DNA from: Paenibacillus assamensis DSM 18201
GTDB lineage: Bacteria > Bacillota > Bacilli > Paenibacillales > Paenibacillaceae
DNA: 64,000 nucleotides
Direction: 5' to 3'
Assembly (NCBI RefSeq): GCF_000422445.1
Contig: NZ_KE383839.1
Span: 190,321 to 254,320, forward strand
Every line of letters starts with the position of its first letter. Position 1 is the stretch's first letter. Below, in pieces: positions 24,373 to 34,400 of this stretch. The translations under genes were made by a program, and so were the position numbers. Under the pieces are notes generated by a model that made no database searches, was not told the origin of the DNA, and worked only from the letters and a program-made list of their open reading frames with translations.

Positions 24373-26541
24373 ATGAACATGTTATCTCGTTGGAGTGCGT
24401 GGCTCTTAACGATCTTTGCACTTCTATTAGTGTGGACGACACCACAACCGTTGCAGGCTGCTCCAGACACAGCCGTTACGAATACTGCTAACTTTAGCAC
24501 AGATGTAATTTATCAAATTGTCACTGATCGATTTCATGATGGTGATCCTCGCAATAACCCGAAAGGTTCACTATTCGATGGGACCTGCAAAAACTTGAAA
24601 AAGTACTGTGGGGGAGATTGGCAAGGGATAATCAACAATATTAACGACGGATATTTTACTGGAATGGGTGTCACTGCGTTATGGATCTCTCAGCCTGTAG
24701 AAAATATTTATGATGTCATCAACAACGCTGGTGTTCAAAATACATCGTACCATGGTTACTGGGCGCGTGATTTTAAGAAAACGAACCCTGCTCATGGTAC
24801 GATGGAGAAATTTAAGGAATTGGTTAAAGCAGCACATTCGAAAAATATTAAGATCATCATTGATTTCGCACCGAATCATACCTCGCCTGCAATGGAGACA
24901 GATCCTAACTTTGGCGACAATGGAAGGCTATACGATAATGGAACGTTAGTTGCAGGTTATACGAATGATACGTCCCGTATTTTTCATCATAATCTAGGAA
25001 CCGATTTTTCGACAATTGAAGATGGAATTTATCGCAATCTTTACGACCTTGCAGACTTAAATCATAACAATACGGTCGTGGATAAGTATTTTAAAGATGC
25101 CATTCAGCTTTGGCTTGATATGGGTGTGGACGGCATACGCGTAGATGCAGTCAAACACATGCCGTTTGGATGGCAGAAAAACTGGATGTCTTCCATTTAC
25201 AGTAAAGCGCCAGTGTTTACGTTCGGTGAATGGTTCCTTGGAGAAAATGAAGTAAGTGCTGATAATCATACATTTGCAAATGAGAGCGGAATGAGCTTGC
25301 TCGATTTCCGCTTCGCTCAAACGGTTCGTCAAGTATTTCGTGACCAAACCCAAACGATGCAAAGCTTGAATAATATGATCGTTAGTACGGCTAAAGATTA
25401 CAAGTATGTAAACGATCAGGTTACGTTTTTAGACAATCATGATATGGAGAGATTCCATGTAAACAAAGCCAATAAGCGTATGCTTGAGCAAGCATTGGCA
25501 TTTACATTAACATCACGTGGTGTCCCAGCGGTCTACTACGGGACCGAGCAATATATGACCGGGGGCAATGATCCGGACAATCGCGCACGAATGTCATCTT
25601 TCTTGACGAATACAACAGCTTATAAAGTGATGGGAAAGTTAGGGCCGCTTCGAAAAATAAATCCCGCATTTGCTTATGGCACGACTAAAGAACGATGGCT
25701 CAATAATGATGTATATATTTATGAGCGTAAATTTGGGAATAGTGTTGCATTGGTTGCGATCAATCGAAACTTAAGCAGTGCTGCGCATATTAGCGGATTG
25801 GTGACAGCATTGCCAAATGGTGAATATCAGGATATGCTTGGTGGTTTGCTTAATGGATCTGAATTAAAGTTAACGAGTGGATCAGTTGCTCCATTCAAAT
25901 TGAATGCTGGGGCTGTTGCGGTATGGCAATACACAGTGGAAGAAACAAATCCTGTTATCGGGCATGTTGGCCCAACAATGGTAGCACCGGGACAAAAGAT
26001 ATTTATAGATGGACGTGGATTTGGCTCTGAAAAAGGAATTGTTTACATTGGCGGTGTAAGGCTAGATGGGGCAGACATACTATCATGGGAAAATACACAC
26101 ATCGAAGTTAAGGTTCCACCAATTCGTCAAATTCATCCTACGCATCGTGCAGGACGCTATGATGTGGTAGTAGAAACAGCAAGACGTTCGACGAGCACTG
26201 CTTATTCATCCATTCAAGTGCAGACAGCACCTCAAGTGAGTGTTCGGTTTGTCGTTCAAGGTGCGAATACAGATATGGGGCAGAATGTATATCTATCGGG
26301 AAATATATTTGAGTTAGGGTTATGGGAAGCTGAAAGTGCAATTGGTCCAATGTATAATCAAGTCATGTATAAGTACCCGAATTGGTATATAGATGTGAGT
26401 CTGCCCGCGGACACACAAATTCAATATAAGTTTTTGAAAAAGAAAGGCAGCCATCTTAGCTGGGAGGGCGGGAGGAATCGTACGTATACGACACCTATCA
26501 GTGGGACGGATACGGTTATGGTGAATTGGCAGCATCAGTGA
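24373..26541 (+). CDS. Cyclodextrin glucanotransferase, secreted
   Basis: About 722 residues from the ATG at 24373 with GGGGGAGA upstream. Signal peptide ends near LQA-AP. GH13 barrel: nucleophile in [10 protein letters not shown] near 258, Glu in [10 protein letters not shown] near 283, Asp in [12 protein letters not shown] near 355. The central aromatic residue of CGTases is kept ([12 protein letters not shown]). Domain C follows, then an IPT/TIG domain ([20 protein letters not shown]) and a C-terminal CBM20 starch-binding domain ([20 protein letters not shown]). The domain order A-B-C-D-E is that of CGTases, which make cyclodextrins from starch. One oddity: the loop HHNGGTDF reads HHNLGTDF here. 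Confidence 0.93.
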   Translation: MNMLSRWSAWLLTIFALLLVWTTPQPLQAAPDTAVTNTANFSTDVIYQIVTDRFHDGDPRNNPKGSLFDGTCKNLKKYCGGDWQGIINNINDGYFTGMGVTALWISQPVENIYDVINNAGVQNTSYHGYWARDFKKTNPAHGTMEKFKELVKAAHSKNIKIIIDFAPNHTSPAMETDPNFGDNGRLYDNGTLVAGYTNDTSRIFHHNLGTDFSTIEDGIYRNLYDLADLNHNNTVVDKYFKDAIQLWLDMGVDGIRVDAVKHMPFGWQKNWMSSIYSKAPVFTFGEWFLGENEVSADNHTFANESGMSLLDFRFAQTVRQVFRDQTQTMQSLNNMIVSTAKDYKYVNDQVTFLDNHDMERFHVNKANKRMLEQALAFTLTSRGVPAVYYGTEQYMTGGNDPDNRARMSSFLTNTTAYKVMGKLGPLRKINPAFAYGTTKERWLNNDVYIYERKFGNSVALVAINRNLSSAAHISGLVTALPNGEYQDMLGGLLNGSELKLTSGSVAPFKLNAGAVAVWQYTVEETNPVIGHVGPTMVAPGQKIFIDGRGFGSEKGIVYIGGVRLDGADILSWENTHIEVKVPPIRQIHPTHRAGRYDVVVETARRSTSTAYSSIQVQTAPQVSVRFVVQGANTDMGQNVYLSGNIFELGLWEAESAIGPMYNQVMYKYPNWYIDVSLPADTQIQYKFLKKKGSHLSWEGGRNRTYTTPISGTDTVMVNWQHQ

Positions 26542-26571
26542 TTGGCAGAAAATGAAGTAATAAGTGCACAG

Positions 26572-26608
26572 TAAGCCGAGGGAAAACAATTCCTCGGCTT
26601 ATTTTTTT
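26572..26608 (+). terminator. Terminator of the amylase gene pair
   Basis: TAAGCCGAGG pairs with CCTCGGCTTA, followed by TTTTTTT, about 30 bases after the CGTase stop. Confidence 0.9.
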
Positions 26609-26631
26609 GTAAATGCTCTGGAATTTTAATC

Positions 26632-26654
26632 GGGTATAACAATTCGTTATACCC
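26632..26654 (+). promoter_or_regulatory. Inverted repeat upstream of MDR oxidoreductase gene
   Basis: GGGTATAAC and GTTATACCC are perfect 9-base inverted arms separated by AATTC. It lies about 95 bases before the start codon and upstream of a possible TATAAG -10. It could be an operator for an unidentified dimeric regulator. Confidence 0.45.
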
Positions 26655-26749
26655 CTCTTCCATAATGCTATTTCCGCTCTGTTCCTTCTTTTGTTAACCT
26701 TACGCTATAAGAATTTATCTATTTGTACTTACACTAGGAGGAAGACTGT

Positions 26750-27781
26750 ATGAAGCATAGAGATTGCAATGTGAATACAGCTCGGCAAGAGAATGCAAGA
26801 GTAATTGTGCATGAACGAGTGAATGGTTCAGAAGGGCTTTGTTTGCATACAACGGTGAATAAGCTGCCCAAAGCAGGTGAAGTAAGTGTGCGAATTCAAG
26901 CAGCTGGATTAAATCATCGAGATTTATTCATTATGAAGGAGCGAAGTGACCTTCATCAGTCTGTTGTGCTTGGCTCAGATGGAGCAGGTATCGTGGCTTC
27001 TGTAGGAGAGGGGATTGAACATATTCAAGTTGGAGATGAGGTCATCATTCATCCGACTTTGAATTGGGTGCATACGAATGAGATTCCTGAAACACTTACT
27101 ATTTTGGGATATCCATCGGAAGGTACATTTGCGGAGTATGTTGTCGTGCCTGTTACATGCATTGAAAAGAAGCCCGCCTATCTGACTTGGGAAGAGGCCG
27201 GTGTACTTCCATTAGCCGCGCTCACTGCTTACCGTGCTTTATTTACACGCGGACAGTTGAAGTCAGGGGAACATGTGCTCATAACGGGAATTGGTGGAGG
27301 GGTAGCCACTTATGCTTTTATGATGGCTAAAGCGGCAGGAGCGAAAGTAACGGTTACGTCCCGAAGCCAGGAGAAGCGATTGCGAGCTCTGGAAGTAGGA
27401 GCGGATCATGTGTTAGCCAGTGATTGCGATTGGGGCGAGAGCTTGCACGGTGAGCCGGTCAACTTGATTATTGATAGTATTGGTCCTGCGGTGTTTACGC
27501 AATTTTTACAGGTATTAGCTCCAGGTGGACGAGTGGTTCAATTCGGTAGGTCTTCAGGAGATAAAGTTGAGATTTCGCTGTCAACGCTGTTTCGCAATCA
27601 ATACAGTATTTTAGCAACTTCGATGGGAAGTGCGGAAGAGTTTCGCGAGATGCTTCAGTTTGTAGAAAGGCATCGTATTCGTCCTGTGATTGATCAAATT
27701 TACCCATTGGAACAAGCCGTCCAAGCTTTTAAACGAATGGAGGCAGGGGTGCAGTTTGGGAACATTGGATTGAAAATGTAG
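26750..27781 (+). CDS. Zinc-independent MDR alcohol dehydrogenase / quinone oxidoreductase-like
   Basis: 343 residues of the medium-chain dehydrogenase/reductase superfamily. The N-terminal GroES-like part has GLNHRDLFIMKER and VLGSDGAGIVASVGEGIEHI. The usual GHE zinc-site pattern and the four structural cysteines are absent. The Rossmann fold begins HVLITGIGGGVATYAFMMAK (nucleotide-binding GxGGG), followed by VTSRSQEKRLRALEVGADHV. It resembles YogA-type and quinone-oxidoreductase-type proteins that reduce carbonyls or quinones with NAD(P)H. AGGAGGAA precedes the ATG. Single gene; the substrate is unknown. Confidence 0.88.
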   Translation: MKHRDCNVNTARQENARVIVHERVNGSEGLCLHTTVNKLPKAGEVSVRIQAAGLNHRDLFIMKERSDLHQSVVLGSDGAGIVASVGEGIEHIQVGDEVIIHPTLNWVHTNEIPETLTILGYPSEGTFAEYVVVPVTCIEKKPAYLTWEEAGVLPLAALTAYRALFTRGQLKSGEHVLITGIGGGVATYAFMMAKAAGAKVTVTSRSQEKRLRALEVGADHVLASDCDWGESLHGEPVNLIIDSIGPAVFTQFLQVLAPGGRVVQFGRSSGDKVEISLSTLFRNQYSILATSMGSAEEFREMLQFVERHRIRPVIDQIYPLEQAVQAFKRMEAGVQFGNIGLKM

Positions 27782-27887
27782 AATGGGTTATTTAGCATAG
27801 GTGGTTCTCATCGTAGTAAGAGTATAGGAGCTATTAAGCTAATATACTGTTCAAACGAGTTCTGTGCAAAGGCATATAAGCAAATGT

Positions 27888-27920
27888 AAGGCTCCGTCCA
27901 GAGCATATAGACGGAGCCTT
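27888..27920. terminator. Hairpin between convergent genes
   Basis: AAGGCTCCGTC pairs perfectly with GACGGAGCCTT around an 11-base loop. T runs are weak on both strands, but position between convergent stops fits a shared terminator. Confidence 0.7.
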
Positions 27921-27950
27921 CGGATTTACTTGTACAAGTTTGCAACGATA

Positions 27951-30158
27951 TTAATATACTTCTAATTCATTAATTCGAACATATCCCTGTTGATGGCTTG
28001 GTCCAAGTAGAGCAGAAACACGGATTTTGGTCGTATTAACAGCGTTAAAGCTGTGCGTACGATGGCTAGCTGTATTGCCTGTAACTGTTGCTAGCTGTAC
28101 CCAAGCGGAGCCATTCCAATATTGAAGATCATATTTGGATATGGCATAGGTAGCTGTTGTATAGAGATCAATTCGGTTAATCGATCGGGATTGGCCGAAG
28201 TCGACATAAACATATTGTGGTAGAGGTGTATACTGGTTATTAGCCCAGCTATGACTCTGCCCGAGCGCAGTATTGCGATCGCCATCCTTTATTTTAAGAA
28301 CAGAATATCCAGGGAAGGTGGAATCAGCAGAAACGGTTGCTGTTAAAGCATAGTTGGTATTGTTCGTTGGTGGTTTTTTCTCGAGCTTAACTAGATTCCA
28401 GCGGAATTCAAACAGTTTGAAATATTTGTTGAGCACAGTAGCTTCACCTTTTACGAGAGCGTCGATGGTGAGAGAGAAGTGGGAGGACACATTCGTGTTA
28501 CTTGTCCATTTTCCTTGTCCTTCTATCCCGGCAAAGACGCTTACGGCTATAACCTTTAACTTCGCAATTTTCAAGCTGACTTCAGCTTTTACGCCAGCCC
28601 AAGCCTTAATCTGCCCTTCGATATTGTGGGTGATGTTGAGATATCTCGTGGTATTTGCATATGGTTTAAATGAAATGGGTATCCAGAAGAAGTTCTTGCC
28701 TCTAATCCCTGCTTCAACGAAGTAGCCTTGATCAACGACAAACTCAAATGTAACGCTGCCATCGACACCAATAACTAAAAATACGCCTACAGAAGCACTT
28801 GCTAAACTTCCTGCCTTAATGTTGAAGCCGAAGATAGGCACTTTTACTTCTTTGTGGAATTTGGCCTCACCCTTGAGGGTAACTTTTGCTTTTTCACCTG
28901 CAGTAAACTTCACATCGTATTTTTTGCGGTTATAGACAGCCGATACTTTAGGGAATTGTAGGGTGATGCTGCCGCTAGCTTCTACATACACTTTGCCGTT
29001 CGTGCCGGTCTGATTTACGAGCACTTTGTTGAAGTTACAAGTGAAATCATTGCCGACTTTACCGCAGCCCGTGGAAGTTGGGGATAAGACAGTTAGATCA
29101 TGGTCTGCCAAAGACATTTTTTCTGCGGGATATACGATGTTGGATTCTGCTATTTCTACCGTTTGCTCTGGGATATCGTAATATTCGAGCAGCTCGTCAA
29201 GTGCTGGGGCTGCATAATCAACTCTAAAGCTCGTCCCATCTTGGAGCACTTGCGAAATTTTGATTGCTTTATTGCTTGCTCCATCGAAATAAATCTTGCC
29301 CGCAGCAAGGCTTGGCGTAATTTGTCTATATTCTTCCTGAGTCAAAACAAAGCTTCCAGATTCAGCTTCGTCTTCGAAAATGTTCTCTTTAATATCTAAG
29401 CGGTTTTTGACACTAGCAGGCATTACTGCTGTTGTGCTCTTTAATTGATGGGTTACGTTGCTAAACGAGCCAACACTTGTAATGGGGTTAGCAACACCCG
29501 AAGAACCATCTGGATTGATGATGAATTCGAAGCGGAAGTAAGCTTCCTTCACAGGAGTCGAGTAGTTGGTATCACCTGGCCAAATCCATTTTGCAGCTGT
29601 ATCAGCTGGCATACCTACTACATACTTGTCCCATGGAGTTATCCCGTAAGATCCGAAATCTTTCGCGCGCTGCCATGCTGTGTCGTTAAAATCTCGCAAA
29701 TGCCATCCTTCTGCAAAATTGCTTGTTGACTTCCAGTTAAAATCAGTTGTGAAAATATCGTCTGGGCCTGCATTGATCTCAGCGAGTAGACCAGCATAAA
29801 TTCCGTGATCTTTTGCTTTTACTGCGATAACGTTTTTACCTTGTGTCACTTTTAGTGGGAATGTACCCGCTTGTTTCCAGTTAGTACCCGCACCAATTCT
29901 GACTCCGTTATGGTATACCTCGAATTCATCATCCGCAGTCAGCGTAATACTTGGTTCATTTGGAGCGACAGCCGTAGGAGCAACAATATCATCTGGAGCG
30001 GTAGGTAGGAGTGAGCCATCAGGAAGATAGGTAGAATCAGTTACAGTTGTGGGAGGAGCAACATAGGCCAGAACTTGCCCTCCAACCATCGTGATAATTA
30101 GCGTGACGAGCATAAAAGACATTAGCCATTTTTTAAATACGGACTTTGTTTGTTCCAC
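27951..30158 (-). CDS. Large secreted protein with discoidin (F5/8 type C) C-terminus
   Basis: About 735 residues. I prefer the GTG at 30158 because AGGAGG lies 8 bases before it; the ATG at 30164 is only two bases from that site. Signal peptide ends near VLA-YV. The N-terminal region (residues 45-220) has ITLTADDEFEVYHNGVRIGA and WHLRDFNDTAWQRAKDFG, like the jelly-roll modules that accompany glycosidases. The middle part is beta-rich without a named family. The last 140 residues form an F5/8 type C domain (YVYVDFGQSRSINRIDLYTT, ISKYDLQYWNGSAWVQL). No glycosidase catalytic motif seen. Probably binds carbohydrate or surfaces. Confidence 0.75.
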   Translation of the reverse strand: MEQTKSVFKKWLMSFMLVTLIITMVGGQVLAYVAPPTTVTDSTYLPDGSLLPTAPDDIVAPTAVAPNEPSITLTADDEFEVYHNGVRIGAGTNWKQAGTFPLKVTQGKNVIAVKAKDHGIYAGLLAEINAGPDDIFTTDFNWKSTSNFAEGWHLRDFNDTAWQRAKDFGSYGITPWDKYVVGMPADTAAKWIWPGDTNYSTPVKEAYFRFEFIINPDGSSGVANPITSVGSFSNVTHQLKSTTAVMPASVKNRLDIKENIFEDEAESGSFVLTQEEYRQITPSLAAGKIYFDGASNKAIKISQVLQDGTSFRVDYAAPALDELLEYYDIPEQTVEIAESNIVYPAEKMSLADHDLTVLSPTSTGCGKVGNDFTCNFNKVLVNQTGTNGKVYVEASGSITLQFPKVSAVYNRKKYDVKFTAGEKAKVTLKGEAKFHKEVKVPIFGFNIKAGSLASASVGVFLVIGVDGSVTFEFVVDQGYFVEAGIRGKNFFWIPISFKPYANTTRYLNITHNIEGQIKAWAGVKAEVSLKIAKLKVIAVSVFAGIEGQGKWTSNTNVSSHFSLTIDALVKGEATVLNKYFKLFEFRWNLVKLEKKPPTNNTNYALTATVSADSTFPGYSVLKIKDGDRNTALGQSHSWANNQYTPLPQYVYVDFGQSRSINRIDLYTTATYAISKYDLQYWNGSAWVQLATVTGNTASHRTHSFNAVNTTKIRVSALLGPSHQQGYVRINELEVY

Positions 30159-30346
30159 TATCATTACCTCCTAAGAATATGGTGCGTCTGAGCTTCACAT
30201 GCATCATGTTCGTAATGAAGGGGTATGTAGGCATCTTGAAGAAGCATCAGTCTACTTGAAAATAGAAGATGAACAGATTGCCATGACTGTAAATGATAGA
30301 TGTAAACTAGGAATTTAAACATATCGAAGGAAGGGGGTGAACATAG

Positions 30347-30379
30347 TTGAGCATTGTAGGACTACGACATTTCAATTGA
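30347..30379 (+). CDS. Candidate 10-codon ORF
   Basis: TTG-initiated ORF encoding MSIVGLRHFN, with GGAAGGGGGTGA about 6 bases upstream. The sequence GTGAACATA-(G/C)-TTG around the ribosome site and start is repeated before the next small ORF at 30457, which hints at duplication of a translation signal. No homologue is known to me. Confidence 0.25.
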   Translation: MSIVGLRHFN

Positions 30380-30456
30380 AACGCAGCTTTCTTATGGCAT
30401 CTAGCAGTGTAGTTGTCTTGACTGTAGTGGAGTAAGATAAAGAGGAGTGAACATAC

Positions 30457-30558
30457 TTGTGTAAAAAAGAATATTATGTAAATCATGCGGCAAAAAACGT
30501 TGCATATGGACAAAATGAAGTTCAAAGCAGCGAAGATCATGCTTCAACGGTTAGGTAA
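30457..30558 (+). CDS. Candidate 33-residue small protein
   Basis: TTG-initiated ORF with AGAGGAGTGA upstream, encoding a hydrophilic peptide that starts MCKKEYYVNHAAKNVAYG and ends SSEDHASTVR. There is no signal peptide and no recognised family. Together with the preceding 10-codon ORF it shares a repeated ribosome-site sequence. It could be a small regulatory protein or chance. Confidence 0.3.
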   Translation: MCKKEYYVNHAAKNVAYGQNEVQSSEDHASTVR

Positions 30559-30713
30559 CTTCTAGATGGACTAACGAAAGACTAAACGTACAGCTGAACT
30601 AGAGTGCGGTTCTCATGTTAAAAGGTTTCACCTCCCGGCTAGATAGACTAGCCAACTTTCAACAAAGTGGGAATTAAATGTGGCCATTCACTAGGTAAGA
30701 CCACTTTATAGAA

Positions 30714-30770
30714 TGCTGGAACGCAATGGTGTTTGTTGCACCATCACTTAAAAGATAAGTTGTTCCAAGC
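30714..30770 (+). ncRNA. Candidate three-way-junction RNA
   Basis: TGGAAC (30717-30722) pairs with GTTCCA (30762-30767), enclosing ATGGTG/CACCAT with a 7-base loop (30726-30744) and ACTT/AAGT with a 7-base loop (30746-30760). A further outer helix AAAGTGG/CCACTTT sits just upstream (about 30664-30707). The fold is seen by eye only; no known RNA family is recognised. Confidence 0.35.
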
Positions 30771-31052
30771 AGTGGCGTCAATTATGGAATCGCTTACATA
30801 TTTCGTTAGGTGACAACATTGTTTTCTGTGATTCTAGCCAACAGCATAGCACATGGATAGATAGGTACGCTAGATCAAAACTAGTAAAAAAATCACTAAA
30901 ATGAATGTTTTTTGATTATTTTTGTAAAGAATTCGTCGTGAATATGTCACAAATTTAATAATTGAAATGATTATATTCCATAAATGTCATACGGGTATGT
31001 GCAGAAATGAAGAAGATGGGGTGGTTATAGTAGTCAGCAGATAATTAAGTTT

Positions 31053-31071
31053 TTTGTCACTTTTTGTCGGA
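31053..31071 (+). promoter_or_regulatory. Tandem TTTGTC boxes, distal pair
   Basis: TTTGTCAC at 31053 and TTTGTCGGA at 31063, same orientation, 10 bases apart. They resemble Spo0A boxes (TTTGTCRAA type), which also occur as tandem repeats one helical turn apart. Confidence 0.45.
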
Positions 31072-31142
31072 TTAACATACAAATTTCTGACTGGTTTCCA
31101 CAATTTACGTTAAGATTTCGTATTGATTTTACATATACTGTT

Positions 31143-31171
31143 TTGCGGAAAGTATAGTTCCAAAGTATTAT
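31143..31171 (+). promoter_or_regulatory. Candidate NRPS promoter
   Basis: TTGCGG (31143-31148) and TATTAT (31166-31171) with a 17-base spacer, giving a leader of roughly 250 bases before the NRPS start. Confidence 0.45.
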
Positions 31172-31262
31172 AGTGTAAATGAATACAGCTCTCTTCCTGT
31201 TCTTTTAGCCATTTATGCTAGAGAACGGTGTCATACTTAGTAAGTATGATAGTTTATTTGTT

Positions 31263-31281
31263 TTTGTCGATATTTGTCGTA
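31263..31281 (+). promoter_or_regulatory. Tandem TTTGTC boxes, proximal pair
   Basis: TTTGTCGAT at 31263 and TTTGTCGTA at 31273, again same orientation and 10 bases apart. They lie about 90 bases downstream of the proposed promoter, a position suited to repression. Confidence 0.5.
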
Positions 31282-31428
31282 ATATATACAAGTACAACAT
31301 AGGTGAGAACAACATTGCACCACTATAACGGGGAGGCTAGTAAACAAAATTAGATTCAATAACATCATTAATATATGAATATATTCACATATGAATCTAA
31401 TTATGTATAATCAGAGGGGTTGAACGCT

Positions 31429-34400
31429 TTGCCTGTTGTGGACGTAACAGTTGAAAGATTGCGCGGATATGAGGCGTATACGTATACCATTTCCGAAATG
31501 GCTGCTAAAGCCATACGTTCAATTTGCAATAAGCAGGACGTATCACCAGAAGCTGTTGTATGTACGGCGTGGGGGGCTTTGTTGACACGGCATTTCAATT
31601 TAAATGAGATAAGCTTGTATGTTGCGGCATGTGAGAAGCCAGAACCCGCTGAAGTCAATGTTAGTGAAGATAGAATAACCAATAACATGCTAGCGGAGAT
31701 GGAAATTGGCATTCAATGTTGTGGTAAAGATCAGTATACAAATCATGTACCTGTGAAGAATTCAGTCTATAGCTATTGTTGGATTAGTGATTTAAACAAT
31801 ACCTCTTCCAATACGACTTTAGCTGAGCTAGAAGGAGATTTACACTGCCGATTCATTTACAAATACGGTGATGCAGCACCACAGCAGCTTTTAATCTATT
31901 GTAGATTGAATCAATTACAACACACAACTGTTGAGCAACTGAAAAATCATTGGGAACAGCTTCTTATACAGATGGATAAGTTTCCTAGTAAACGTCTTGG
32001 CGAGTTGAAAGTGTTGACGCAAGCAGAAGAAGATCAACTCGTGGTGCAATGGAACGATACATCGGCTGCTTTTCCAAGATTTGAAACCATTTCTGCGTTG
32101 TTCGAAGAACAGGTTCTGAAGACCCCGAATCAAGTAGCCATGACGGACAATGAGATGGAGATATCCTATTCTACTCTTAACGAAATGGCTAACCGGTTGG
32201 CGCATCGACTTCGTCGTTTAGGCTTGGAAAGAGAGCAAAAGGTGGCAATCGTAGCTGAGCGTACCGTACATATGGTTATTGGCATTTTAGCTATTTTAAA
32301 AGCAGGTGGGGTGTACGTTCCCATCGATCCAGATTATCCAACGAATCGTATCGAGTATATGTTGCAGGATAGCGGAGCACAGTTTGTGCTGACCAACGGA
32401 CATTTTCCTGAACTGCTGGCAATGGGAAATAAGGTAGTAAAGATCACTTCTTCCGATTTAGAAGCTGAGCCACCCACTAATCCTGAACCGGTAAATGAAG
32501 CGACGGATCTCATTTATTTGATGTACACATCCGGCTCTACGGGGATGCCAAAAGGAGTAATGGTCACACATCGCAATGTAGCTCGACTAGTAAAGAACAC
32601 GAACTATGCAGCATTTGGAGCGGATGACTGTATTTTGCAGACAGGTTCGCTTGTGTTTGATGCATCTACCTTCGAAATTTGGGGAGCTCTATTAAATGGA
32701 TTGCGGCTGGTGCTAGTAGACAAAGCGGTTATTTTGGATCCGATTCAGTTGGAAGCTGCTATTCGGCGACATCAGGTTACGACAATGTTTTTAACTACTG
32801 CGTTATTTATTCAATTGGCAGATCGTAACCCTAGTCTGTTTTTACCTATTAAACAATTATTTATAGGTGGAGAGCTGATGAGTCCGAAGCATATGCTGCG
32901 GGTGGCTTCAGAGAGTGCACCAATTGCGTTAGCTAACATTTATGGTCCCACTGAAAATACGACTTTTTCGACTTGGTATGAATTTGAAAGCAGCACAGTG
33001 GGGGCGATTCCTATTGGGAAGCCAATTGCGAACTCAACTGCTTATGTTGTAAATAAGTACGGTCAACTTCAGCCAATTGGTGCAGTTGGTGAACTGTGGG
33101 TCGGAGGTGAAGGTGTTGCCCGTGGTTATGCTAATCGTGCTGATTTGACGGTCGAGAAGTTTATACCTAGTCCATTTGTATCCGGTGAGCGACTATATAG
33201 GACAGGTGATTTAGTAAGGTGGCTTCCAAGTGGGAATTTGGAATTCGTAGGTAGATCTGACCATCAGGTCAAGATTCGTGGCTATCGGATGGAACTAGGG
33301 GAAATTGAAACGTGGATTCAACAGCATGAGTCAGTAGTGGAAACACTTGTCGTTGATTTTGAAGAAACGCCAGGTCAAAATGCGCTATGCGCTTACATCG
33401 TTACGAAAAATGAGATGTCCGCCATTGAGATGCGTTCATATTTGGCTCATCATGTACCTGACTACATGCTTCCTAGTTACTATATGTTCTTAAAGCGAAT
33501 GCCTCTAACGATTAACGGTAAAATTGACCGTCAGAGGCTGCCACAGCCTGAAAAACAGAGCCGAGAGCTGGACAACTATATCGCTCCACGCACAGTAACC
33601 GAGCAAATGTTAATAGGTATTTGGGAAGAGGTGTTAGGTTGCACTTCTATCGGGGTAGGGGATCATTTCTTTCACTTAGGCGGTCATTCGCTGCAAGTTT
33701 CACGCATACAGACGCTAATGGCCAAAGCCTGTGGACTGACTCTTACTTTTAAGCAAATCTTTGAAGCGCCTATACTTCGAGATATGGCACTACAAATAGA
33801 TCAGCAGGGCAAGCAAGCTGGAGTTGAGATTCAAGCTGCTGCTGAAAAACCACTATATACACTTGGCCCAGCTCAGCGTCGTATGTTCGCTTTGCAGCAG
33901 CGTGATGGCATTGGTACAGCGTATCATATTCCACTTTTGTATCAATTTGAAGGTGAGCTTGACCGCATACGATTGTTCCATGCATTGAAGCAGCTTATTG
34001 CGAGACATGAGGCTCTGCGTACATCATTCCATTATGAGAATGGCGAAATTGGTCAGCGAATTGCAACTGTAGAAGATGTTGTATTTGAAATGGATTACGA
34101 GGATCGAACAAATGAGCAGTTGAATGAGCAGTCGATTACTGAGTTAGCATTATGGTTCAACCATCGGTTTGAACTTCAGAGAGCACCATTAATAAAAGCG
34201 GCGATGGTGTCATTTGCAGGAGAAGAGCATCTTTTTTTGCTGGATGTTCATCATATTGTATTTGATGGTACTTCACTGCGCATCTTTGCCGAAGAGTTGA
34301 GCGCACTGTACGCTGGCAACGTATTAGCTCCCTCTAGCTTGCAATTCAAAGATTATGCCGAGTGGCAAGCCAATGTTCATTTCGATGTGCGGGCAGAACA

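Larger units (their letters stand above)
30159..31428. other. Long regulatory region before the NRPS gene
   Basis: 1.27 kb without a normal-sized gene. It contains two short ORFs with good ribosome sites, a candidate three-way-junction RNA, two tandem pairs of TTTGTC boxes and a likely NRPS promoter (each listed separately). The part from about 30870 to 31140 is very AT-rich. Confidence 0.65.

Noticed and set aside
30307-30540. 77-codon minus-strand ORF in the NRPS upstream region
   Set aside because: AT-rich chance frame without a ribosome site; the plus-strand small ORFs here have better translation signals.
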